Below, piece by piece: positions 10,913 through 19,339 of a stretch of DNA of 64,000 nucleotides. This DNA is from Neobacillus sp. PS3-34 (GTDB lineage: Bacteria > Bacillota > Bacilli > Bacillales > Cytobacillaceae), in the NCBI RefSeq assembly GCF_030915465.1, contig NZ_CP133267.1:3771001-3835000 (forward strand), written 5' to 3'. The notes under the pieces were generated by a model. That model saw only the letters and a program-made list of their open reading frames with translations. It was not told the origin of the DNA and ran no database searches. Numbering within the stretch: the first letter of the stretch is position 1; each line of letters opens with the position of its first letter. A program made the translations under genes and the position numbers.

Positions 10913-12048
10913 ATGGGCGGAGGCAGGAAGCCGGAATGGAGCGATCCAAACCGGCCTGACGATTTCTCAAGCACCGTTCGTAAGGGACTGCAGCAAGAAG
11001 GGCTGGACCAGTCAATCCAAAAAGGCCTTCATTTTCAAAAAAAGCGTGTGCAGCGCCCCTCTGTAACGGAGCTTTTTGAAGGTGTATTAAAAAGGGACCG
11101 CAGTTTTCTCGCCCGCGCCATTACTCTCGCAGAGAGCAACTTAGTGAATCATTTTAGCGAAGCACAGGCACTGCTGCAAAAACTCCTGCCTTACACTGGC
11201 CGTTCAATCCGGATTGGAATTACAGGGGTTCCCGGTGCTGGTAAAAGCACATTTATTGAATCGTTTGGAATGCATCTTTGCAGTCTTGGCCTTCGTGTTG
11301 CTGTTTTAGCGATTGATCCTAGTTCAAGCATTAGCGGGGGAAGCATACTCGGGGATAAAACGAGAATGGAGCAGCTTTCCAAAAATCCGTTTGCTTTCAT
11401 TCGTCCCTCTGCGTCTGGCGGCAAGCTTGGCGGTGTGCATAGAAAAACAAGGGAAGCTATGCTGATTTGTGAAGCAGCAGGCTTCGATGTGATTTTAATA
11501 GAAACAGTCGGTGTGGCGAAAGCGAAACTGTTATTCGTGATATGGTGGATTTTTTCATGCTCCTTGTCCTGACAGGGGCAGGAGATGAATTGCAGGGAAT
11601 GAAGAAAGGCATTATGGAATTGGCAGATGCGATTATTGTCCATAAAGCTGATGGAGACAATAAGGCATTTGCAGAGCAAACCAAAATGGAATACAACCGT
11701 ATTCTCCACTTTCTTCACCCCGCAACCAAAGGATGGACATCGAAAGCATATACATGTTCGTCACTAGAGAATAATGGCATCATCGAGATTTGGGAGCTTA
11801 TTAAAAAGTTCGAAAAGACCGGTAAGGAATCGGGTGTATTTGAGGAAAGAAGGAAGAGGCAGTCAAGGGATTGGATTCATTCAATGATTATTGATCAGCT
11901 TCAATACAGCTTTTTTCATCATCCTGATGTAAAAAATATACTGCCGAAGCTTGAGAATGAAGTCATCGCAGGTGAAAAAACGGCAGCTTCCGCAGTGGAA
12001 ACTCTATTCAAGGCATTTTTAGAAAACCAAAAACAAAAAAACGGATAG
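10913..12048 (+). CDS. meaB: MeaB/ArgK-type GTPase chaperone of methylmalonyl-CoA mutase, one apparent frameshift
   Basis: The ATG at 10913 is within 1 bp of the mutB stop. MeaB uses GTP to protect and load cobalamin into the mutase. Visible features are the P-loop GVPGAGKST near residue 105, [35 protein letters not shown] and LIETVGV. At about 11518 one base is lost. The conserved ETVGVGQSET would be encoded with GGGCCAAAG where the window shows GGCGAAAG. The frame continues through [20 protein letters not shown] to TAG 12046-12048, giving about 378 residues. It is the third gene of the mutase operon. Confidence 0.93.
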
Positions 12049-12066
12049 TATCTCTTGATACTATCC
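12043..12066. other. Perfect 10-bp inverted repeat overlapping the meaB stop
   Basis: GGATAGTATC / GATACTATCC with a 4-nt loop includes the meaB TAG. The T run expected for a plus-strand terminator is missing; on the minus strand the stem is followed by a T-rich stretch. It may be an mRNA 3' stabilising hairpin. Confidence 0.5.
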
Positions 12067-12236
12067 TCATTAGGGAGTTTAGGGGTATGGATCTAGCTGT
12101 AGTTATATCTTTCCCGCTTTCATCATTATTAAACTTTTTTTTGAAAAATATATCACTATGTTTGTAATCGGTTCTTTTCTATTGGTATGATATAAATACA
12201 TTCCAATATTGACCCAGTTCAAAGGAGAGAAATGTA

Positions 12237-12674
12237 ATGAATATGGATTTTAATTTTTTTATGAATGATGTTGTCCGCCAGGCACGCCAGGAGATTGTGA
12301 CAGCTGGATATACAGAGTTAACAACCCCTGAGGAAGTAGAAGATGCTTTTTCACAAAAAGGGACGACTCTGGTAATGGTTAATTCGGTTTGCGGCTGCGC
12401 AGGGGGTATTGCCCGTCCAGCAGCGGCACATGCGCTCCATTATGATAAGCGTCCTGATCATGTTGTGACTGTTTTTGCAGGTCAGGATAAAGAAGCAACC
12501 GAAAAAGCTAGAAGTTTTTTCACAGGTTATCCGCCATCTTCTCCTTCATTTGCATTATTGAAGGATGGTAAATTATGCACGATGGTTGAAAGACATCAAA
12601 TCGAAGGCCATGATCCAATGTCTGTTGTATTAACTTTGCAAAATGCATTCGAAGAATATTGCGAAGAACTTTAA
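12237..12674 (+). CDS. brxB: Bacilliredoxin BrxB (YqiW family)
   Basis: 145 residues, ATG 12237 behind AAAGGAGAG. It is a thioredoxin-like DUF1094 protein that removes bacillithiol from S-bacillithiolated proteins. The active-site CGC sits in [24 protein letters not shown] and [15 protein letters not shown] are diagnostic. The start [19 protein letters not shown] matches YqiW (BrxB) rather than YphP (BrxA). It has its own terminator. In B. subtilis yqiW also lies near the bkd genes. Confidence 0.95.
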   Translation: MNMDFNFFMNDVVRQARQEIVTAGYTELTTPEEVEDAFSQKGTTLVMVNSVCGCAGGIARPAAAHALHYDKRPDHVVTVFAGQDKEATEKARSFFTGYPPSSPSFALLKDGKLCTMVERHQIEGHDPMSVVLTLQNAFEEYCEEL

Positions 12675-12687
12675 TTATTGGAATAGG

Positions 12688-12720
12688 AAAGGCCGATCCT
12701 TAAGGGATTGGCCTTTTTTT
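12688..12720 (+). terminator. Terminator after brxB
   Basis: The stem AAAGGCCGATCC / GGGATTGGCCTTT is followed by seven Ts. Confidence 0.9.
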
Positions 12721-12775
12721 GCGTTAGTAAAATAGCTTTTTATTATAATAGTAAAACTAATTTTTAAAAAGATAT

Positions 12776-12803
12776 TTGCATAAATATTAAAATGTGTTAA
12801 AAT
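12776..12803 (+). promoter_or_regulatory. Likely sigma-A promoter of artPQR
   Basis: TTGCAT at 12776-12781 and TAAAAT at 12798-12803 are separated by 16 bp, about 120 bp upstream of artP. The first ARG-box-like site lies just after the -10. Confidence 0.55.
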
Positions 12804-12812
12804 CCATTACAG

Positions 12813-12826
12813 TGAATAATTATTAA
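12813..12826. promoter_or_regulatory. ARG box (ArgR/AhrC operator) 1
   Basis: TGAATAATTATTAA differs at one position from the ARG-box core TGAATWWWWATTCA. It overlaps the expected transcription start of artP, so it is placed to repress arginine uptake when arginine is plentiful. The match was made by eye. Confidence 0.6.
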
Positions 12827-12847
12827 ATCAATGTTATTACTTGAAAA

Positions 12848-12861
12848 TTAATATGCATTCA
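12848..12861. promoter_or_regulatory. ARG-box-like site 2
   Basis: TTAATATGCATTCA matches 11 of 14 positions of the ARG-box core and lies 35 bp after box 1, about three helical turns. Paired sites are usual for ArgR hexamers. Confidence 0.4.
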
Positions 12862-12923
12862 AGATAAAATACATTTTATTAAAAATAATATTAATTTTCA
12901 GTAAAATTATAGGAGGAAAACAA

Positions 12924-13709
12924 ATGAAAAAGGGAATAATTTTATTTTTGACAACAGTCCTGCTTGTCGGGCTATTAGCAGCATGCGGCACAGCGGATAA
13001 AAAGGAAACAACAGGAAGCAAGGATAAAAAAGTCCTCATCATGGGTACTTCAGCTGACTACAAGCCATTTGAATATATTGAAACTGGCAAAAGCGATGAG
13101 ATTAAGGGATTTGATGTAGACCTAGCTAAAGCCATTGCTGGAAAGCTGGGCTATAAAGTAGAAGTCAAGGACATTGATTTCAGCGGACTGATTCAGTCAT
13201 TAAAGTCTAAACAGGTTGATTTTGTATTGGCTGGTATGACACCTACTGAAAAAAGAAAGAAAAACGTAGATTTCAGCGACATTTATTATTCTGCCCACGA
13301 CATGGTAGTCACAAAGAAAGACAGCGGGCTCAATAAGATTGAGGACCTTAAAGGAAAGACTGTAGGCGTTCAGCTTGGTTCCATTCAGGAAGGAAAAGCG
13401 AAGGATATTAATAAGACCGTTTCAATTAATATTGAAAACCGTAACCGTATCCCGGATTTAATCCAGGAACTTAAAGCGGGACGCTTTGATGCTGCCGTGA
13501 TTGAGGATATTGTTGCCAAAGGTTATTTGAAAAAGGAAACAGACCTAACAGGTTTCACTATTGCAGACAACCCGGATGAAACAGGTTCTGCGATCGCCTT
13601 CCCTAAAGGAAGCGATCTGACTGAGAAATTTAATAAAGAGCTGAAAAAAATGAAAGATAACGGTGAACTAAATAAGCTGGTTGTTAAATGGTTCGGCGGG
13701 GAACAATAA
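12924..13709 (+). CDS. artP: Arginine-binding lipoprotein of an ABC transporter
   Basis: 261 residues, ATG 12924 behind AGGAGG. The N-terminus is a lipoprotein signal peptide with lipobox LLAAC (Cys about residue 21). The mature part is a polar amino acid binding protein (SBP_bac_3) with GTSADYKPFEYIE, GFDVDLAKAIAGKLGY and DFVLAGMTPTEKRKK, which form the ligand-binding cleft. It is followed by permease and ATPase genes and preceded by ARG boxes, and sits next to brxB as B. subtilis yqiX does. Arginine is therefore the best-supported substrate, though other basic amino acids are possible. Confidence 0.88.
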   Translation: MKKGIILFLTTVLLVGLLAACGTADKKETTGSKDKKVLIMGTSADYKPFEYIETGKSDEIKGFDVDLAKAIAGKLGYKVEVKDIDFSGLIQSLKSKQVDFVLAGMTPTEKRKKNVDFSDIYYSAHDMVVTKKDSGLNKIEDLKGKTVGVQLGSIQEGKAKDINKTVSINIENRNRIPDLIQELKAGRFDAAVIEDIVAKGYLKKETDLTGFTIADNPDETGSAIAFPKGSDLTEKFNKELKKMKDNGELNKLVVKWFGGEQ

Positions 13710-13726
13710 AATTTGCCGATAATTAG

Positions 13727-13760
13727 ACGTTCAGGGGGCTCTGCCCTTCTGAACGTTTTA
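13727..13760 (+). terminator. Hairpin between artP and artQ (attenuating or processing)
   Basis: ACGTTCAG / CTGAACGT with a 14-nt loop is followed by a short T run. It probably lets more artP than artQR mRNA accumulate, as is common for binding-protein genes. Confidence 0.65.
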
Positions 13761-13800
13761 CGTTTTTAAAGTTATTGGCTGTACTTAAAAATAGAGGGGA

Positions 13801-14472
13801 ATGAAATTTGGAATGAATCTTGATTTTGCACAATTTATACCCTCGATACCGTATATTTTAAGGGGTATCAAGGTTACGCTTCAAATAGTGCTTCTTGCAG
13901 GGCTTTTAGGCTTCGCATTAGGAATTGTTTTATCTTTTTTCAAAATAAGCTCTATTAAGTTTTTAGGATGGATTGCAGACGCCTATACATCTGTTTTTCG
14001 AGGAACACCATTAGTACTGCAATTAATGCTGATTTATTATGGATCTCCGCAGGTTGTTGGATATCAAATTGAACCATATACTGCTGCGATTCTCTCCTTT
14101 GCACTTAATTCGGGTGCTTATATTTCCGAGATTATCCGTGCGGGAATCCTGGCTGTCGATAAAGGACAGAAAGAAGCAGCGATGGCTCTTGGAGTTCCTT
14201 ACGGGAAAATGATGTGGGATATTATCCTTCCGCAGGCTTTGAAAAATATCCTTCCTGCATTAATGAATGAATTTATTTCATTAACAAAGGAATCGGCCAT
14301 TGTAACGACCATTGGCGTTACGGACGTAATGCGCCGTTCCTATCAAGCAGGTGCAGACAACTTTTCCTTCTTTGAACCATTAATTATTGCCGGTGCGATT
14401 TATTATGTAATGGTAATGGTACTAACATTGCTGGGCAAAGCGTTAGAAAGGAGAATGAGACGCAGTGATTAA
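13801..14472 (+). CDS. artQ: Arginine ABC transporter permease
   Basis: About 220 residues of the His/Glu/Gln/Arg permease family with several hydrophobic spans. It contains the EAA-type coupling loop near QKEAAMALGVPYGKMMWDII and LPQALKNILPALMNEFI. ATG 13801 abuts the AGAGGGGA ribosome site. The in-frame ATG at 13813 gives better spacing and may be the true start. Its last 8 bp overlap the ATPase gene. Confidence 0.9.
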   Translation: MKFGMNLDFAQFIPSIPYILRGIKVTLQIVLLAGLLGFALGIVLSFFKISSIKFLGWIADAYTSVFRGTPLVLQLMLIYYGSPQVVGYQIEPYTAAILSFALNSGAYISEIIRAGILAVDKGQKEAAMALGVPYGKMMWDIILPQALKNILPALMNEFISLTKESAIVTTIGVTDVMRRSYQAGADNFSFFEPLIIAGAIYYVMVMVLTLLGKALERRMRRSD

Positions 14473-15185
14473 GGTGGATGATTTGCATAAAAATTTTGGC
14501 AAGCTTGAGGTATTAAAGGGGATTACCACCACGATTGAAGAAGGAGAGGTAGTGGCAATAATTGGTCCTTCCGGCTCTGGGAAATCGACATTTCTGCGTT
14601 GCATGAACCTTCTCGAAACACCGACAAGCGGCCATGTATGGATTGGCAAAGAAGAAGTAACGAATAAGCAAACAAATATTTTGAAGGTACGCCAGAATGT
14701 TGGTATGGTATTTCAGCACTTTTATCTTTTTCCTCATAAAACGGTTTTAGAAAATTTGACCTATGCTCCGATAAAAGTTAAAGGCTTATCGAAACAGGAG
14801 GCCAAAAAATCGGACTTTCACTGCTAGAGAAAGTGGGTTTATCAGATAAAGCGTCGGAATATCCGACAAGATTATCTGGCGGACAAAAACAGCGAGTGGC
14901 GATAGCTAGGGCCTGGCTATGGAGCCGAACGTAATGCTTTTTGATGAGCCGACTTCAGCGCTTGACCCTGAAATGGTCAAAGAGGTACTGGATGTTATGA
15001 AGTCGCTGGCACATACTGGAATGACGATGGCAATCGTAACCCATGAAATGGGATTTGCACGTGAGGTTGCTGATAGAGTACTCTTCCTTGATGGTGGAAT
15101 TCTTGTAGAAGATGCCCCGCCAGAGGAGTTCTTTTTAAACCCCCAGAGCAAACGGGCTCAGGATTTCTTGCAAAAAATGCTTTAA
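14465..15185 (+). CDS. artR: Arginine ABC transporter ATPase, two apparent frameshifts
   Basis: GTG start at 14465 overlaps artQ and is preceded by AAGGAG. Walker A is GPSGSGKST, the Q-loop region is [10 protein letters not shown], the signature is [15 protein letters not shown], and Walker B is [14 protein letters not shown], followed by the H-loop THEMGFA. Two one-base losses split it. One is in the A run after GGCC 14800-14803, where an extra A gives [14 protein letters not shown]. The other is at GGCC 14910-14913, where an extra C gives ARALAMEPNV. Restored length is about 240 residues, normal for the family. Confidence 0.92.
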
Positions 15186-15202
15186 AAAGTATATGATTTA
15201 TG

Positions 15203-15235
15203 AGAAAGGTGATCCATGGGTCATCTTTTTCTTTT
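15203..15235 (+). terminator. Terminator of artPQR
   Basis: Imperfect stem around GAAAGGTGATCC / GGGTCATCTTTTTC followed by Ts, 18 bp after the ATPase stop. Confidence 0.75.
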
Positions 15236-15349
15236 GCATTAATTTAGTAACATGGCTCTTATACACATAGAAAAACGGGAAGTATAAAAATAGAATGCCA
15301 GCAATAAGCAAAAAGTTTGCTTGTGCTTAGAACAATGGGAGAGCGATTT

Positions 15350-16333
15350 ATGAAGTTTAGAATTGGATACCGTACGATAAAAACTTCTGCCGGGGCAGCC
15401 ATCTCCATTATCATTGCCCAGCAGCTTGGATTACATAATTTTGTATCAGCAGGGATTTTAACCATCCTTTGTATTCAAGTGACAAAAATGCGGTCTTTAA
15501 GGACTGCGTGGGACCGTTTTTTAGCATGCGTTATGGCCATGCCTTTTTCAGCATTATTTTTTGAAGGGATAGCCTATCATCCCATTATGATTGGAGTTTT
15601 GCTGCTGTTTTTCATCCCGACGATTGTAATGCTCAAAGCAAAGGATGGTGTCGTAACAAGCAGCGTCATTATCCTGCATATTTATTCAGCGGGAAAGGTA
15701 ACATCAGGTCTTCTGCTGAATGAACTGGGCGTCATCATCACAGGCATTGGAGTTGCCCTAGTGATGAATCTGTATATGCCGAGTGCTGAGAAGAAGCTTG
15801 ACCTGTATAGATGCAGGATTGAGGAAAACTTTAGAAAAATCTTTTGTGAGTTGGTCTGCTATTTGAGAAGGAATGAAAGTGATTGGGATGGAAGAGAAAT
15901 CACCGAAACGGCAAAATGGATCGATGAAGCAAAAATCCTTGCCTTTCGTGATGTTGAAAATCATTTTTTAAGAAGTGAAAATATCTACTATCAATACTTC
16001 AAAATGAGAGAGAAGCAATTTGAAATTATTGAACGCGTTTTACCCCTTGTCACCTCATTGACGACTTCCGTTAAACAGGGAAAAATGATAGCGGATTTTC
16101 TTGAAGAACTCTCAGAAAACATACATCCGGGGAATACTGCTCTTTTCTATATTGAAAAACTAATGAGGATGAAAGTCGAATTTGAAGAAATGGAGCTTCC
16201 GAAAACGAGGGAAGAATTTGAAATAAGAGCGGCATTGTTTCAATTGATTAACGAAATAAAACAATATCTTATCCTAAAAAGCTCATTTAAAGGGATTAAA
16301 CAAACAGGAATTTTGGCTAAAACAGAGGCATAG
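15350..16333 (+). CDS. yqjA: Aromatic acid exporter family membrane protein (YqjA-like)
   Basis: 327 residues from ATG 15350, which has GGGAGAG at ideal spacing; an upstream ATG at 15317 in frame lacks one. The N-terminal half holds about four hydrophobic spans (GAAISIIIAQQLGL, FSALFFEGIAYHPIMIG, VLLLFFIPTIVML, LGVIITGIGVALVMNLYM). The cytoplasmic C-terminal half is helical and charged. This is the ArAE_1/DUF939 architecture of Bacillus YqjA. Substrate unknown. It lies between artPQR and the yqjC-D pair, matching B. subtilis order. Confidence 0.85.
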   Translation: MKFRIGYRTIKTSAGAAISIIIAQQLGLHNFVSAGILTILCIQVTKMRSLRTAWDRFLACVMAMPFSALFFEGIAYHPIMIGVLLLFFIPTIVMLKAKDGVVTSSVIILHIYSAGKVTSGLLLNELGVIITGIGVALVMNLYMPSAEKKLDLYRCRIEENFRKIFCELVCYLRRNESDWDGREITETAKWIDEAKILAFRDVENHFLRSENIYYQYFKMREKQFEIIERVLPLVTSLTTSVKQGKMIADFLEELSENIHPGNTALFYIEKLMRMKVEFEEMELPKTREEFEIRAALFQLINEIKQYLILKSSFKGIKQTGILAKTEA

Positions 16334-16437
16334 ATAAATGGAATACCATAGATAGAATTAATTTTTTCTTAAAAGCTTCGGGTATGAATGAAGGGGAGGA
16401 AATAGAAGCAAACTATGGAAAAAAGCAGGTGGTTGGA

Positions 16438-16949
16438 ATGCTGAAGATTTTCTCGCCGCTCCTTATTTCGTTTTTTCTTTCTCCCCTTCTGCCGCTGGCG
16501 CAAACCCGGTGCCAGGCGATCCGTTTGTTATCGTGAATAAAAGGACAAATGAATTGGCTTTAATTCAGGATAACAGGGTCCAGACAATAGTAAGTGTTGC
16601 AACGGGAAAAACAATAGAATTAACCCCTGAGGGAATCTTTACCATTACCGTAAAGGCTAAAAATCCCTATTTCAGAAAGAAAAACATTCCTGGCGGTGAC
16701 CCGAAAAATCCGCTTGGAGCCAGATGGATTGGGTTTGATGCCAACGGAACAGATGGAAGGACGTATGGCATACATGGGACCAATCAGCCTGCTTCAATTG
16801 GAAAATACGTTTCACAAGGCTGTATCAGAACACAAAACGAGGTCATTTCTTCCTTGTATCCTCTGATACCCATCGGAACGAAGGTGCTAGTAACCTCTTC
16901 CCGAAAAAGTTTCGATGAACTCGGAAAACAAAATAATGCTATCAAATAA
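16438..16949 (+). CDS. Secreted L,D-transpeptidase (YkuD domain), apparent frameshift in the signal peptide
   Basis: The intact frame from 16509 encodes a YkuD domain that cross-links or anchors peptidoglycan. It shows FVIVNKRTNELALIQDNRV at the start, GTDGRTYGIHGTNQP and the catalytic SQGCIRTQNE with the active-site Cys. Upstream, ATG 16438 opens a hydrophobic stretch (IFSPLLISFFLSPLLPL) typical of a signal peptide. It joins the domain if one base is added near 16498, where GGCGC is probably GGCCGC (LAANPVPGDP). Restored length is about 170 residues. The exact start is uncertain, with another ATG at 16415. Confidence 0.82.
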
Positions 16950-16950
16950 A

Positions 16951-16990
16951 AAAGGGACTGTCCGTAACGGAGAGTCCCTTGAGTTATTAT
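16951..16990 (+). terminator. Bidirectional terminator between ldt and prli42
   Basis: AAGGGACT at 16952-16959 pairs with AGTCCCTT at 16973-16980 between two convergent genes, with A and T tracts on the flanks. Confidence 0.75.
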
Positions 16991-16991
16991 T

Positions 16992-17087
16992 TTAAAAGAA
17001 GCTTGCAATCCCCAGCAGGAGGGTTGAAGCAAGCATGGCAAATATCATTAAATAAACGACAATTTTTCTTGATTTCCGATTGGACAT
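16992..17087 (-). CDS. prli42: Stressosome-associated miniprotein Prli42
   Basis: A 31-residue ORF with a basic N-terminus (MSNRKSRK) and one transmembrane helix (IVVYLMIFAMLASTLLLGIA). Length, charge pattern and sequence style match Prli42, the membrane miniprotein that tethers the RsbR stressosome in Listeria and is widespread in Bacilli. The ATG at 17087 lies 9 nt after GAGGAGG; an ATG two codons upstream is too close. The gene is transcribed towards the terminator it shares with the L,D-transpeptidase gene. Confidence 0.78.
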   Translation of the reverse strand: MSNRKSRKIVVYLMIFAMLASTLLLGIASFF

Positions 17088-17258
17088 ATTCATTCTCCTC
17101 CTCAATGCAGGCCGTAAATAGGATACAAGTCTATTTTAACTTTTCTCTGCCAATTGAACAATGCCCTTACCAGAATATTTTAGGAAGGATTTATGACATT
17201 TTTAACGAATAATAAAATTGTCGAATACTTTTTAAATTTTGAAAATGGAGGGCAAAAA

Positions 17259-17681
17259 ATGATAAAAAAAGTCGATCATATTGGAATTGCTGTCGCTTCT
17301 CTGGAAAAAGCCCTTCCTTTCTATACGGAAGTGTTAAAACTTTCTTTATTGGGGATAGAAGTAGTGGAGAGCGAGGGAGTGAAAGTGGCTTTTCTTCAGG
17401 CAGGTGAGACGAAGCTTGAATTGCTTGAGCCTACAAATGAAGAGAGCCCAATCGCAAAGTTTATTGAAAAGAGGGGCGAGGGCATCCATCATGTCGCTCT
17501 CGGGGTCGATTCGATCCAGGAGAGAATAGATGAAATTAAAGAGAAGGGAATCCGGATGATTCAGGATCAGCCAAAAACTGGTGCAGGCGGAGCCTTGGTC
17601 GCTTTCATGCATCCAAAATCAACAGGTGGAGTTTTATACGAGCTTTGTGAAAAGAAAGGGATGGAAGAACAGCATGGTTGA
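17259..17681 (+). CDS. mce: Methylmalonyl-CoA epimerase (YqjC family)
   Basis: 140 residues, glyoxalase/VOC fold. It interconverts (S)- and (R)-methylmalonyl-CoA and thereby links propionyl-CoA carboxylase to MutAB. Start MIKKVDHIGIAVASLEKAL at ATG 17259 behind TGGAGGG; metal-ligand positions include His in VDHIGIA, Glu in LELLEP, His in GIHHVALGV and Glu near LYELCE. It overlaps the downstream carboxyltransferase by 8 bp. Together with mutAB-meaB in the same window this defines a propionate-to-succinyl-CoA route. Confidence 0.93.
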   Translation: MIKKVDHIGIAVASLEKALPFYTEVLKLSLLGIEVVESEGVKVAFLQAGETKLELLEPTNEESPIAKFIEKRGEGIHHVALGVDSIQERIDEIKEKGIRMIQDQPKTGAGGALVAFMHPKSTGGVLYELCEKKGMEEQHG

Positions 17682-19224
17682 TATTTATGAAAAAATAAAT
17701 GAATTATATGACAGGCGCCGCGAAGTAGAAATGGGCGGCGGTGATGAGAGAATAGAAAAGCAGCATCAAAAAGGGAAGCTGACAGCACGGGAAAGAATTG
17801 AACTTTTGGTCGATAAAGGCTCCTTTGTCGAATTGAATCCTTTTATTGAGCATAGAACTAGCGATTTCGGACTTGAAGACCAGAAAGGTCCAGGAGACGG
17901 GGTTGTAACTGGTTACGGTAAAGTTAACGGCCTGCCCATTTATCTGTTTTCACAGGATTTCACCGTTTTTGGGGGAGCACTCGGAGAAATGCACGCTAAA
18001 AAGATTGCCAATGTAATGGATTTGGCCGCTAAAAATGGCGCTCCTTTTGTTGGCTTGAATGATTCAGGCGGTGCGAGAATCCAGGAAGGTGTCGTTTCTC
18101 TTGATGGCTATGGACATATTTTTTATAGAAATTCCATATACTCAGGTGTCATTCCACAAATATCGGTAATCATGGGTCCTTGTGCAGGTGGAGCAGTTTA
18201 TTCTCCAGCGATTACTGACTTCGTTTTTATGGTCGAAAAAACAAGCCAAATGTTTATTACGGGACCCAAGGTCATCGAAACGGTCACGGGCGAAAAAATA
18301 AGCTCAGAAGATTTGGGTGGAGCAAGAGTGCATAATGCTATCAGTGGGAATGCCCATTTCAGCAGTGAAACTGAAGAAGAGGCATTGCAAAATGTCCGAA
18401 AGCTTCTAAGCTATCTTCCTCAAAACAATGAAGAAAAACCCGTAAGGATGGAAGTGGAAGACGGAGAGGATTATCGCCCTGATTTGACAGAGGTTATTCC
18501 GTTTGATGCTATCCGCCCATATGACGTCCGCAAGGTAATTGAGCAGGTGGCAGATGAAAATTCCTTTATGGAAATACATAAGGAGTTTGCAAAAAATATT
18601 GTCGTCGGGTTTGCAAGAATTAAGGGTGAAACAGTCGGACTAGTGTGCAACCAGCCTAAATTCATGGCAGGTGGCTTGGACATCGATTCATCCGATAAGG
18701 CTGCCCGCTTTATCCGATTCTGTGATTCTTTCAATATTCCGCTGATTACCTTTGAAGATGTAACTGGATTTTTCCCAGGTATTAAACAGGAGCATGGGGG
18801 AATCATCCGCCATGGTGCTAAAATATTATTTGCCTATTCAGAGGCGACTGTGCCAAAATTGACAGTCATACTAAGGAAGGCTTATGGCGGGGCATATGTA
18901 GCTCTCAACAGCAAATCAATTGGAGCAGACCTTGTTTTTGCCTGGCCGAATGCGGAAATTGCCGTAATGGGTCCACAGGGAGCAGCCAATATTATTTTTG
19001 CCAGGGAAATCGCGAACAGTGATAATCCGGAAGCCGTCAGAGAGCAAAAAATTGAGGAATACCGGGAGAAATTTGCCAACCCTTATGTTGCTGCAAGCAG
19101 GGGAATGGTGGATGATGTAATCGATCCAAGGGAGACAAGGATAAAGATTATTCAGGCTTTAGAAATGCTTAGAAATAAAAAGGAATCACGTCCATATAAA
19201 AAACACTCCAATATGCCATTATAA
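17674..19224 (+). CDS. yqjD: Acyl-CoA (propionyl-CoA) carboxylase beta subunit (YqjD family)
   Basis: 516 residues from ATG 17674. It is a carboxyltransferase of the propionyl/methylcrotonyl-CoA carboxylase class, with both crotonase-like halves: LNDSGGARIQEGV and MGPCAGGAVYSPA in the first, and QPKFMAGGLDIDSSDKAARF, GAKILFAYSEAT and ALNSKSIGADLVFAWPNAEIAVMGPQGA in the second. Coupling to mce argues for propionyl-CoA. No biotin carboxylase/BCCP alpha chain is encoded in this window, so the partner must lie elsewhere. Confidence 0.93.
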   Translation: MVDIYEKINELYDRRREVEMGGGDERIEKQHQKGKLTARERIELLVDKGSFVELNPFIEHRTSDFGLEDQKGPGDGVVTGYGKVNGLPIYLFSQDFTVFGGALGEMHAKKIANVMDLAAKNGAPFVGLNDSGGARIQEGVVSLDGYGHIFYRNSIYSGVIPQISVIMGPCAGGAVYSPAITDFVFMVEKTSQMFITGPKVIETVTGEKISSEDLGGARVHNAISGNAHFSSETEEEALQNVRKLLSYLPQNNEEKPVRMEVEDGEDYRPDLTEVIPFDAIRPYDVRKVIEQVADENSFMEIHKEFAKNIVVGFARIKGETVGLVCNQPKFMAGGLDIDSSDKAARFIRFCDSFNIPLITFEDVTGFFPGIKQEHGGIIRHGAKILFAYSEATVPKLTVILRKAYGGAYVALNSKSIGADLVFAWPNAEIAVMGPQGAANIIFAREIANSDNPEAVREQKIEEYREKFANPYVAASRGMVDDVIDPRETRIKIIQALEMLRNKKESRPYKKHSNMPL

Positions 19225-19339
19225 TCAAGTGAGTTATTAAAATCCGTTAGTTTGCCAACCTTTCATTTGATGATGATGAATGGAAAAGGTATACTGATAA
19301 AGCGAATATATTGTACATAGTAACGGAGGGGTAAAAGGT

